The notes beneath the pieces are model-generated. The model made no database searches and had not been told where the DNA came from. It worked only from the letters and a program-made list of their open reading frames with translations. From NCBI GenBank assembly GCA_017848055.1, contig JAGALZ010000049.1:1-40738 (forward strand): 40,738 nt of DNA. The letters run 5' to 3'. A program made the position numbers and the translations under genes. The DNA comes from Oscillospiraceae bacterium. Lineage in GTDB: Bacteria; Bacillota; Clostridia; Oscillospirales; Ruminococcaceae. Positions 19,779 through 26,749 of the stretch are shown here, in pieces. Position 1 is the first letter of the stretch, and every line of letters begins with the position of its first letter.

Positions 19779-20951
19779 ATGGAGGAAAGATTTGTATTCA
19801 CTTCAGAGTCTGTAACAGAGGGTCATCCTGACAAAATCTGTGACAAGATTTCGGATGCTGTTCTTGACGCTATGCTCGAGCAGGACCCTATGTCGAGAGT
19901 TGCTTGTGAAACCGTTACAACAACCGGTATGGTAATGGTTATGGGTGAAATCACCTCAAAGGCAAATGTAGACATTCCTGCAATTGTAAGAGAAACTGTA
20001 AGAGAAATCGGCTACGACAATGCTGAGTACGGCTTTGACTGCAACACATGCTCTGTACTTACAACACTTGACAAGCAGTCACCTGACATTGCTATGGGTG
20101 TAGACAACGCACTCGAGGGCAGAGATACCAACGAATTTGACACCGGTGCAGGCGACCAGGGTATGATGTTCGGATACGCTTGCGACGAGACACCTGAACT
20201 TATGCCGCTTGCGATTTCACTTTCTCACAAGCTCACTAAGCGTCTTACCGAGGTAAGAAAGAACGGCACACTGCCTTATCTTCGTCCTGACGGAAAGGCT
20301 CAGGTTACTGTTGAGTATGAAAACGGAAAGCCTTGCAGAGTTGATACTGTTGTAGTATCCTCTCAGCACAGCGCTGATGTTTCCTTAGAGAAAATCAGAG
20401 AGGACATCATAAAGCACGTTATCTTAGAGGTTATCCCTAAGGAGCTTATCGATGACACAAGATACTTTGTAAACCCTACCGGACGCTTTGTTGTAGGCGG
20501 CCCTCAGGGCGACAGCGGACTTACCGGCAGAAAGATTATCGTTGATACCTACGGCGGATATGCCCGTCACGGCGGCGGAGCTTTCTCGGGAAAAGACCCT
20601 ACAAAGGTTGACAGAAGTGCTGCTTACGCTGCAAGATATGTTGCAAAGAACATTGTTGCTGCAAAGCTTGCTTCAAAGTGTGAAATTCAGGTTGCTTACG
20701 CTATCGGCGTTGCACATCCTGTTTCGGTAATGGTTGACACATTCGGAACAGGTACTGTATCCGACGAAAAGCTTTCAATGGCTATCGGCAAGGTGTTCGA
20801 CCTTCGTCCTGCTGCTATCATCAAGGAGCTTGACCTTCGCCGTCCACAATACAAGGCACTTGCGGCTTACGGTCACATGGGAAGAGAAGAGCTTTCTGTT
20901 GCATGGGAAAAATGTGACAAGGTAGATGCACTTCTTGAGGCTGTAAAATAA
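19779..20951 (+). CDS. metK: S-adenosylmethionine synthetase
   Basis: A 390-residue enzyme that makes SAM from methionine and ATP. The N-terminal [20 protein letters not shown], the flexible-loop region ending in [15 protein letters not shown], the P-loop-like [19 protein letters not shown] and the C-terminal AAYGHMGR are all present. GGAGG lies seven bases before the ATG. Control by the SAM riboswitch directly upstream gives end-product feedback at transcription. A small gene follows after 13 bases and shares this control. Confidence 0.98.
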   Translation: MEERFVFTSESVTEGHPDKICDKISDAVLDAMLEQDPMSRVACETVTTTGMVMVMGEITSKANVDIPAIVRETVREIGYDNAEYGFDCNTCSVLTTLDKQSPDIAMGVDNALEGRDTNEFDTGAGDQGMMFGYACDETPELMPLAISLSHKLTKRLTEVRKNGTLPYLRPDGKAQVTVEYENGKPCRVDTVVVSSQHSADVSLEKIREDIIKHVILEVIPKELIDDTRYFVNPTGRFVVGGPQGDSGLTGRKIIVDTYGGYARHGGGAFSGKDPTKVDRSAAYAARYVAKNIVAAKLASKCEIQVAYAIGVAHPVSVMVDTFGTGTVSDEKLSMAIGKVFDLRPAAIIKELDLRRPQYKALAAYGHMGREELSVAWEKCDKVDALLEAVK

Positions 20952-20964
20952 GGAGGCATATCTC

Positions 20965-21351
20965 ATGCTTCTGACAGAACACTGCGACGTTTTATATGTA
21001 AGCGAGCTGAACTGCGTTTTTGTAAAGTGGAAGAAGTACTGCTCTCTTGAAGACTACCGCACTCCGCTGCGTCATGCTATCGACATTATGGCACAGCACG
21101 AAAGCTGCCACTATATCGCTGACACCCGTGACGGCTTTGAATGCTGCGACGAGGATACTCAGTGGGTGAACGAAACATTTGCTCAGGCAGCTTTCAATTC
21201 AGGCTGCAGACACATCTTCTTTATAAAGAACAAGGTCAGCAAGCTCGACAATGAGCTGGATAACCAGTCAGCTTTGCTTTCGAGATTGTTCGAGGTTCAT
21301 TACTGCGAAAGCTTCGACGACGTAAAACTGATACTGCTCTCAAGGATATAA
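20965..21351 (+). CDS. Small STAS/SpoIIAA-like protein, unknown function
   Basis: A 128-residue soluble protein. The pattern YVSELNCVFVKWKKYCSLEDY, then HYIADTRDGFECCDEDTQW and HIFFIKNK suggests an alternating alpha/beta fold like the STAS/SpoIIAA-like proteins, but I recognise no catalytic or phosphorylation motif. There are seven cysteines in 128 residues, which is many for a cytoplasmic protein. The start follows GGAGG, 13 bases after metK, with no terminator between, so the SAM riboswitch should control it too. Its stop codon is the first base-triplet of the hairpin element that follows. Confidence 0.72.
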   Translation: MLLTEHCDVLYVSELNCVFVKWKKYCSLEDYRTPLRHAIDIMAQHESCHYIADTRDGFECCDEDTQWVNETFAQAAFNSGCRHIFFIKNKVSKLDNELDNQSALLSRLFEVHYCESFDDVKLILLSRI

Positions 21352-21673
21352 AAAAGCCACCCATATCATAAGGTGGATAGTAATATAAAAGTATTACATG
21401 GACTTAATGAGGAAAACCCTTTTGAAAAAGGGTTATTCCTCAAACTCCTTTCCTAAAACTTTTGTAATAAAATTTCAGCCCCATAGGGTACCTATCACAA
21501 AATGAGAATTTAAAACAGTTCTCTTTGGTAAGTACCCTATGGGGCTGAAATCATATCAGAAGTCTTTGGAAGGGGGCTCGGGGGATAACCTTTCTTCAGA
21601 AAGGTTTCGCCCCGATAATTTCATATAATATACTTCTATATGACCACTCATCTTATGGTATGGGTGGGTTTTT
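21351..21673. repeat. Multi-hairpin inverted-repeat element between converging operons
   Basis: About 320 bp are organised as nested and tandem palindromes. Outer arms at 21351-21376 and 21644-21673 pair over about 20 bp with few mismatches (AAAAAGCCACCCATATC against GGTATGGGTGGGTTTTT). Inside are a hairpin at 21408-21442 (stem of about 15 bp), a perfect 20-bp inverted repeat at 21472-21491 and 21532-21551, and a hairpin at 21580-21614. There is no open reading frame of note. The outer arms end in A-runs and T-runs that carry the stop codons of the genes on both sides, so the outer stem can act as a two-way terminator. It resembles a MITE or a dispersed palindromic repeat. Confidence 0.8.
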
Positions 21674-22328
21674 ATTCGCTTACAGACTGTGACTGGAGAT
21701 TTTCTCTGGCATTTATGATATGCTCGGCGGTAAGCTTTTCGGCAAGCGAAGCGTCACGGCTTCTGATAGCCTCTAAGATAGCTCTGTGCTCGGCAACAGT
21801 TTTCTCGGCTCTTCCCTGAGTCTGCACAGAGATATCTCTGGCGTGTCTGATATAATTATGGAAATTCGTGAGCATAAAACGGAGTGGACGGCTTCTTGAG
21901 GAATCGTAGATAATCTTATGAAAATCGCCATCGAGCTTCAGGAGCTGTTCGGTATCGTTCTTCATAAGATAGAACTCCTGCAGGTCGGTTATCTTTTCGA
22001 GAGCCTTAAGCTCCTCGTCGGTAATCTTCTGGGTACAGAGCTTTGCAGCAAGTCCCTCGATGCTTATTCTGATAGCGTAGATATCCTCGATATCCTTTTC
22101 CGAGACCCCGACAACTACAGCTCCCTTGTTAGGGATATTTCTGACAAGTCCCTCAAGCTCGAGCTGCATAAGCGCCTCTCTTACCGGGGTACGGCTGACA
22201 CCCAGCTCGTTTGATATCTTAAGCTCGGAAAGGCTTTCGCCGTCCTTATACTCGCCGTTTAGGATTGCGTTTTCTATAGCATTGAAAACTCTGATTCTCA
22301 GTGAGCTGTTATCGCTTTCAAGTATCAT
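21672..22328 (-). CDS. GntR-family regulator with FCD domain (FadR subfamily)
   Basis: A 218-residue DNA-binding repressor or activator. The winged helix-turn-helix spans roughly residues 5-75 (SLSELKISNELGVSRTPVRE). The all-helical FCD ligand domain follows, with likely metal ligands in LDGDFHKII, AEHRAILEAI and AEHIINA. FCD regulators usually sense carboxylic acids. The ATG at 22328 directly follows the stop of the LeuA-like synthase, so the two are co-transcribed. A matching palindromic operator lies on the shared promoter (23759-23770), which suggests self-regulation in response to a substrate or product of the synthase. Confidence 0.92.
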   Translation of the reverse strand: MILESDNSSLRIRVFNAIENAILNGEYKDGESLSELKISNELGVSRTPVREALMQLELEGLVRNIPNKGAVVVGVSEKDIEDIYAIRISIEGLAAKLCTQKITDEELKALEKITDLQEFYLMKNDTEQLLKLDGDFHKIIYDSSRSRPLRFMLTNFHNYIRHARDISVQTQGRAEKTVAEHRAILEAIRSRDASLAEKLTAEHIINARENLQSQSVSE

Positions 22329-22330
22329 AT

Positions 22331-23719
22331 CTATCTGCCTGCCTTCTCGAGAATTTCCTTGCCGTAGAGCTTCATAAGCGCACAAAGCTCGTCGTCGCTG
22401 ATAACGGTAACTCGTCCGCCCTCATACTCAGCATCTACCCACTCCTTCATTTTCTGAACGCATGGATGCTTTTTGTCAACGGCTCTGTCACCATCGAGTC
22501 TGTAGAAGCTGTTTATCCAGTGGGCTACTCCTGCAAGACCTGAAACAGAGCTTACTGCAACGACGGGTGCACGGTTCAAAAACTTCTTTGTATCGAAGAT
22601 ATTATAGATTTCCTCGTCCTTTAAAAGTCCGTCAGCGTGGATACCTGCTCTTGTGAGGTTGAAGTTTCTTCCGACGAACGGAGTCATCGGCGGCAGTTCG
22701 TAGCCCGTTTCGTTTACGATATAGTCGGCAAGCTCAGTAATAACCGTTGTATCCATACCGTCGAGCGTACCTTTGAGCGAAGCATACTCAAAGACCATAG
22801 CTTCGAGAGGAACGTTACCCGTTCTTTCGCCGATTCCGAGGAGTGAACAGTTTACGGCACCTGCACCGTACAGCCAGGCTGTTGTTGCATTTACGACACC
22901 CTTGTAGAAGTCGTTGTGTCCGTGCCACTCGAGCATATCGCTTGAAAAGCCTGCATAGTGCTGAAGTCCGTAGATAATGCCGGATACGCTTCTCGGAAGC
23001 GCTACACCTGCATACGGGATGCCGTAGCCCATTGTATCGCAGGCACGGATTTTTATCGGCACGCCGCTTTCCTCGGAAAGCTTACGCAGAGCGATTGCAA
23101 ACGGAACAACAAATCCGTAAAAATCAGCTCTTGTAATATCCTCGAAATGACATCTCGGACGCAGACCTGCATCGATACAGTCCTTTACGATGCCTAAGTA
23201 CTTGTCGAGAGCCTGCCTGCGGGTGAGTCCCATCTTGTTGAAGATATGATAATCGGAGCAGGAAACAAGCACGCCTGTTTCCTTGATTCCTATATTCTTC
23301 ACAAGCTCAAAGTCACTTTTTGCGGCTCTGATCCAGGTTGTGATTTCAGGGAACTTATATCCCAAACCCATACATCTCTCGAGTGCTTCTCTATCGCTCT
23401 TTGAATAGACGAAAAACTCAGTCTGGCGGATAATTCCCTTCTCACCGCCGAGTCTATGGAGCATTTTATAAATCTCAACAATCTGTTCTGCGGTATATGG
23501 CGTTCTTGACTGCTGTCCGTCACGGAAGCTTGTATCCGTAATATAGATATTCTCAGGCATATTCATAGGAACGTGCCTGTGGTTATACGCAATTTTCGGA
23601 ATATCGGTATACGGGTACATTTCTCTGAAAAGCTCAGGGCTTTTCACATCGTGGAGGTCATACTCGTACGGGTCAAACTCCAAAAGATTTGATTTTGAAG
23701 AAGGTCTTATTTCTGTCAT
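22331..23719 (-). CDS. LeuA/NifV-family acyl-CoA carboxymethyltransferase, candidate Re-citrate synthase
   Basis: A 462-residue enzyme of the DRE-TIM metallolyase family, which condenses acetyl-CoA with a 2-oxo acid. Conserved sites are TDTSFRDGQQSRTPYT, the metal-binding EWHGHNDFYKG, HFEDITRADFYGFVVP, and CSLLGIGERTGNVPLEAM. The LeuA C-terminal allosteric domain is missing, and an N-terminal extension (LLEFDPYEYDLHDV) precedes the barrel. This layout occurs in clostridial proteins annotated as isopropylmalate or homocitrate synthase, some of which are Re-citrate synthases. The substrate could be oxaloacetate, pyruvate, 2-oxoisovalerate or 2-oxoglutarate. I favour citrate synthesis, without proof. 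The start at 23719 follows AAAGGGAAG; a longer frame to 23797 would cross the promoter. It is followed by its likely regulator. Confidence 0.85.
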   Translation of the reverse strand: MTEIRPSSKSNLLEFDPYEYDLHDVKSPELFREMYPYTDIPKIAYNHRHVPMNMPENIYITDTSFRDGQQSRTPYTAEQIVEIYKMLHRLGGEKGIIRQTEFFVYSKSDREALERCMGLGYKFPEITTWIRAAKSDFELVKNIGIKETGVLVSCSDYHIFNKMGLTRRQALDKYLGIVKDCIDAGLRPRCHFEDITRADFYGFVVPFAIALRKLSEESGVPIKIRACDTMGYGIPYAGVALPRSVSGIIYGLQHYAGFSSDMLEWHGHNDFYKGVVNATTAWLYGAGAVNCSLLGIGERTGNVPLEAMVFEYASLKGTLDGMDTTVITELADYIVNETGYELPPMTPFVGRNFNLTRAGIHADGLLKDEEIYNIFDTKKFLNRAPVVAVSSVSGLAGVAHWINSFYRLDGDRAVDKKHPCVQKMKEWVDAEYEGGRVTVISDDELCALMKLYGKEILEKAGR

Positions 23720-23744
23720 TTTCTTTCTTCCCTTTCTGTATAGA

Positions 23745-23797
23745 TGTATAATTGTATGATTGTATACAATTATACATTGAAAAGCGGCATGTGTCAA
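23745..23797 (-). promoter_or_regulatory. Promoter with overlapping palindromic GntR operator
   Basis: On the minus strand TTGACA (23792-23797) and an extended -10 TG-TATAAT (TATAAT at 23769-23774) are 17 bp apart. The perfect 12-bp palindrome ATTGTATACAAT (23759-23770) overlaps the -10 box and start site. A larger inverted repeat, TGTATAATTGTA/TACAATTATACA (23745-23756, 23765-23776), surrounds it. TTGTATACAA-type sites are typical for FCD-type GntR regulators, and one is encoded two genes downstream. Confidence 0.85.
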
Positions 23798-23800
23798 GTA

Positions 23801-23834
23801 AAAAAAGAAAATGCCCGTTCAAAACAGGCATTTT
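23801..23834 (-). terminator. Terminator of the AAC(3)-like gene
   Basis: An 8-bp stem (AAAATGCC/GGCATTTT) is followed on the minus strand by C and six Ts, ending the unit just before the promoter of the LeuA-like gene. Confidence 0.82.
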
Positions 23835-23838
23835 TCAC

Positions 23839-24621
23839 TTACATATAGTATTCTTTCGGTATTTCGGTATATGAAACGCACAAATCCTCTTTTGCTCGTG
23901 AGAGGATTTTCATTATTACCTCACGGCACTTTTTCGCATCGACTACCCTCACCTCGGCATTTCCGAGCTTGCCGAAGGTTTGTGCACCCGAAGAAACAAG
24001 TGCGGGTTCGAAGTTTACATAAAACTTAGAAACGTCGTTTGTCCTTGAGCATTTATGTCCACGCATAACTCCTTTGATTTCGTTGCCATCAGCATCTATC
24101 AAAACCGTATCATACGGCTCACCCAATCTATCGGGGATATCTGCTCTTTCGTCAATTGAATGGATAAATGTATTCTTGTCGTTGCCGACACCGATGAGCA
24201 GTATTTTGGCGTTCACGTCGGCAAGTCTGTCCCACGCAAATCCGACAGGTGCAGGTGACTGAGCTTTCTCCTCGCCTTTTACATATTCCTCTGCATTTTT
24301 GCCCTTAGCCCAGATTGAGTGGGTGGGGTGGAGTGAACGGATTCCGTCGCTTCTTTGGGCGGCTGTTTTCGGGACAGCACCTATACACGGAACGGCAGTA
24401 CGTGAGTCAAAAATCGGTTTATCCTTATAGACGCTATCCCATGTATGTGTCGGTACGAGGAAAAGTCCGTCCGAAAGATACTCGCTGAAGGCATCTATCA
24501 GCCCGTCGGCACCGTTTTCCACCTCACCTACTGCTCGCATAGAAGTATGAATCATAACTGTGTCGCTGCTCTTTATTCCGATTTCAGATAGCTGTTTTTT
24601 AAGGTCATCTTTTGTAAACAT
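23839..24621 (-). CDS. AAC(3)-family N-acetyltransferase
   Basis: A 260-residue protein of the Antibiotic_NAT fold, named for aminoglycoside 3-N-acetyltransferases. Family blocks include SDTVMIHTSMRAVG, LFLVPTHTWDSVYK, GAVPKTAAQRSDGIRSLHPTHS, APVGFAWDRL and ILLIGVGNDKNTFIHSIDE, with the likely catalytic histidine in the HPTHS region. Many chromosomal members act on unknown amines and give no resistance. The gene stands alone with its own promoter and terminator and no resistance or mobile genes beside it, so a housekeeping substrate is as likely as an antibiotic. Confidence 0.88.
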   Translation of the reverse strand: MFTKDDLKKQLSEIGIKSSDTVMIHTSMRAVGEVENGADGLIDAFSEYLSDGLFLVPTHTWDSVYKDKPIFDSRTAVPCIGAVPKTAAQRSDGIRSLHPTHSIWAKGKNAEEYVKGEEKAQSPAPVGFAWDRLADVNAKILLIGVGNDKNTFIHSIDERADIPDRLGEPYDTVLIDADGNEIKGVMRGHKCSRTNDVSKFYVNFEPALVSSGAQTFGKLGNAEVRVVDAKKCREVIMKILSRAKEDLCVSYTEIPKEYYM

Positions 24622-24651
24622 ACTATTCCCCTTCCTGAATATCTTTCAGAA

Positions 24652-24680
24652 ATTATAGCATCTTTTACCCGCACCGTCAA
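24652..24680 (-). promoter_or_regulatory. Promoter of the AAC(3)-like gene
   Basis: TTGACG (24675-24680) and TATAAT (24652-24657) on the minus strand with a 17-bp spacer. Confidence 0.82.
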
Positions 24681-24683
24681 GAA

Positions 24684-24711
24684 CAGCCGCCCTTTTCGGA
24701 CGGCTGCTTTT
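24684..24711. terminator. Hairpin after ribU
   Basis: A CAGCCG/CGGCTG stem with a few inner pairs lies just past the ribU stop. The minus-strand T-run is weak (GTTCTT), while the plus-strand run (CTTTTCTTATTTT) is better. It probably still ends ribU transcription before the AAC(3) promoter. Confidence 0.55.
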
Positions 24712-24712
24712 C

Positions 24713-25327
24713 TTATTTTCTCTCTGCTTTCAGAATCGGAGAAAGCGGCTTATAAATAAACACTGTTACCATTGCACAGACTATTCCCTTGATGAGTGTA
24801 AATGGGAAATTAAAGATACAAAGTGCCTGGAAGATATTTTTGGTTTCAGGAAGGATGCTCTGGTAAGCAGAAAGGATTGCTGCCTCTCCGCCGTATGCCT
24901 TGAAATAAATCGGATACACGATGAAGTAATTGAGCGGCAGACTGATGACTGCCATTACAAGTGCACCTACAAAGCAACCGATAATTGCATTCTTCTTAGT
25001 CTTTTTTCTTCTGTAGATAAGTGAAGCGGTAAGTACGAAGCTTGCGCCTGAAATAAAGTCGAAGATATCGCCAATTCCCATAGTTGTACCCATACCCTTT
25101 ATAAGTACATGGACGATATTCTTGATTAGGCAGACCATGACACCCTCAATCGGGCCGAGTGCAAAGCCTGCGAGTAATGTAATGACGTTTGACGGGTCAA
25201 ACTTTAAAAAGCTTGGCAGGAGCATCGGTATCGGAAACTCAACATAGCAGAACACTGCAATTGCCATAGCACTCAGAAGTGCCATCACGACAAGCTTTCT
25301 TGTAGTAAAAAATCTTTTGCTGTTCAT
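24713..25327 (-). CDS. ribU: Riboflavin ECF transporter, S component RibU
   Basis: A 204-residue membrane protein that captures riboflavin and, with the shared EcfAA'T module, imports it. Six hydrophobic segments are visible. RibU features include FPIPMLLPSFLKFDPSNVI early on, FALGPIEGVMVCLIKN, and GTTMGIGDIFDFISG. The FMN riboswitch directly upstream confirms the flavin substrate. The Ecf ATPases are not in this window, which is normal because they are shared by several S components. Confidence 0.95.
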   Translation of the reverse strand: MNSKRFFTTRKLVVMALLSAMAIAVFCYVEFPIPMLLPSFLKFDPSNVITLLAGFALGPIEGVMVCLIKNIVHVLIKGMGTTMGIGDIFDFISGASFVLTASLIYRRKKTKKNAIIGCFVGALVMAVISLPLNYFIVYPIYFKAYGGEAAILSAYQSILPETKNIFQALCIFNFPFTLIKGIVCAMVTVFIYKPLSPILKAERK

Positions 25328-25370
25328 ACGAAATTCTCCTTAAAACTAATTTACGCATGGCAAAAAGAAA

Positions 25371-25396
25371 CGCCCTGAGCAAACATACTCAGGGCG
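25371..25396 (-). terminator. FMN-riboswitch terminator
   Basis: A 9-bp perfect stem (CGCCCTGAG/CTCAGGGCG) is followed on the minus strand by TTTCTTTTT. It lies between the aptamer and ribU, as expected for transcription control. Confidence 0.9.
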
Positions 25397-25412
25397 TAAT
25401 GATTTTGTCTTA

Positions 25413-25523
25413 CGTTTCTTTCATCCGGACTTTAACCGTCGGTTTCGGAATTTCACCGAATCAGCGCACTCTCGTGCGGTCGAGGACTTTACCTCCGATG
25501 TGGAATTTCACCACCCCTGAAAC
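25413..25523 (-). promoter_or_regulatory. FMN riboswitch (RFN element)
   Basis: The minus strand reads GGGGTGGTGAAATTCC, ATCGGAGGTAAAGTCC, then TTCGGTGAAATTCCGA and GACGGTTAAAGTCCGGATG, which are the conserved RFN blocks in order. FMN binding should lead to termination at 25371-25396 and stop riboflavin uptake. It starts about 25 bases after the stop of the acidic protein gene, and I find no good promoter in that gap. Confidence 0.97.
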
Positions 25524-25546
25524 ACAGTTATTATTCTGCTTAAGGA

Positions 25547-26032
25547 TTACTCCTTATCCTCTGCTTCGTCCTCGTCGTCCTCAAAATCGAACTCGAGCTT
25601 TTCGCCGCAGTTAGGGCAATCTACACAGCCTTCTTCAACGATGCTCTCGCAAAGGCAGATTGTATCGCCGCAGGTTGGGCATGTACACTCGTACATATCC
25701 TCATCCTCGTCCTCGAAGCCGTCATCGTCGTCTTCGTCGCAGCAGCAATCGCAATCACAGTCACAGTCGCAATCACAATCGTCGTCACAGCAACAGCAGT
25801 CGCAGTCATCGTCGCCGTAGTAATCGTCCTCTAAATCTCCGAGGTCTTCATTGATAGCGTCAACGAGGTCAACTGTTTCTGTTACTTCATCTGAGATATC
25901 ATAAATTGTATCGGACATTTCCTGAAGCACATCAGCCATTGCTGCAAGAATCTTGCCCTCCTTGGTTGTTGTGTCAAGCTCAAGGCCGTCCATAAGGCCC
26001 TTAAGGTAAGCAACCTTTTCCATAAGCTCCAT
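25547..26032 (-). CDS. CD1247-type acidic zinc-ribbon protein with Asp-Cys repeat
   Basis: A 161-residue, extremely acidic protein. The N-terminal 70 residues (MEKVAYLKGLMDGLELD, then KEGKILAAMADVL) form the helical region I know as the CD1247 N-terminal domain in clostridia. A middle stretch (residues 74-104) is almost only Asp and Cys, with 13 cysteines in about 25 residues and alternating DCDCDCDC. The C-terminus has two CxxC pairs of a zinc ribbon (CPTCGDTI and CPNCGEKLEF), then an acidic tail. Relatives usually carry an acidic linker here, but I do not recall such a cysteine run. Metal binding is plausible and unproven. The start at 26032 follows GGGAGGT; a TTG two codons earlier is too close to it. 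The gene follows efp by 36 bases. Confidence 0.85.
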   Translation of the reverse strand: MELMEKVAYLKGLMDGLELDTTTKEGKILAAMADVLQEMSDTIYDISDEVTETVDLVDAINEDLGDLEDDYYGDDDCDCCCCDDDCDCDCDCDCDCCCDEDDDDGFEDEDEDMYECTCPTCGDTICLCESIVEEGCVDCPNCGEKLEFDFEDDEDEAEDKE

Positions 26033-26068
26033 GGTCAAATACCTCCCTTTGAATTTAAAAAAGTAAAA

Positions 26069-26626
26069 CTATACTCTTTCCATGTACTCGCAGGTTCTTG
26101 TATCAATTCTGATAACCTCGCCCTCTTCGATAAAGAGAGGAACCTTGATTTCAGCACCTGTTTCGAGTGTTGCAGGCTTTGTAGCGTTTGTAGCTGTGTT
26201 TCCTGCAAAGCCAGGGTCAGTCTTTTCTACAACGAGCTCTACAAAGTTAGGTGGCTCAACTCCGAATACCTGGCCCTTGTAGGAAAGAACCTTACAAATC
26301 ATATTTTCCTTAACAAACTTGAAGCTGTCAGAAAGCTCTGTCTTGTTTACAGGAACCTGCTCATAGGTCTCAGGGTCCATGAAGTAATAGAGGTCGCCAT
26401 CGCTGTAGCAGTACTCCATATCCTTTCTTTCAACGTAAGCTGTTGGGAACTTAGCGGTAGGGTTATAGGTCTTTTCAACTACAGAACCTGTGATAACGTT
26501 TCTTACCTTAGTTCTAACGAAAGCAGCACCCTTTCCAGGCTTAACGTGCTGGAATTCGATAATCTGCATTACGTTTCCTTCTTCTTCAAATGTCATTCCA
26601 TTTCTGAAATCGCCGGCAGTAATCAT
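26069..26626 (-). CDS. efp: Translation elongation factor P
   Basis: A 185-residue factor that rescues ribosomes stalled at polyproline stretches. All three beta-barrel domains are present: [16 protein letters not shown], the tip loop with Lys32 in [16 protein letters not shown], and the C-terminal [29 protein letters not shown]. The loop keeps the lysine used for modification, but PGKG with no nearby EpmA/YmfI clue leaves the modification type open. GGAGGTATAATTT precedes the ATG, and a promoter lies at 26695-26723. Confidence 0.97.
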   Translation of the reverse strand: MITAGDFRNGMTFEEEGNVMQIIEFQHVKPGKGAAFVRTKVRNVITGSVVEKTYNPTAKFPTAYVERKDMEYCYSDGDLYYFMDPETYEQVPVNKTELSDSFKFVKENMICKVLSYKGQVFGVEPPNFVELVVEKTDPGFAGNTATNATKPATLETGAEIKVPLFIEEGEVIRIDTRTCEYMERV

Positions 26627-26694
26627 ATAAATTATACCTCCAAAATTTTTTCATAAATACAAAGCTTAAAATAACTCAGTATTACTTAGTATAT

Positions 26695-26723
26695 ATTTTA
26701 CCTTATTTTTTGATTTTTTGCAA
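26695..26723 (-). promoter_or_regulatory. Promoter of efp
   Basis: TTGCAA (26718-26723) and TAAAAT (26695-26700) on the minus strand, 17 bp apart, between the peptidase gene and efp. Each hexamer has one or two mismatches. Confidence 0.65.
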
Positions 26724-26749
26724 GGGGTTTTCGATAATTTCTGATACTT

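Noticed and set aside
24684..24711. Plus-strand terminator implying an unseen plus-strand gene
   Set aside because: No plus-strand gene lies upstream; the hairpin is better explained as the end of ribU.
25721..25813. Short tandem repeats considered as a CRISPR or microsatellite locus
   Set aside because: The repeat is three to six bases long, in frame, and encodes the Asp-Cys tract; there are no spacers.
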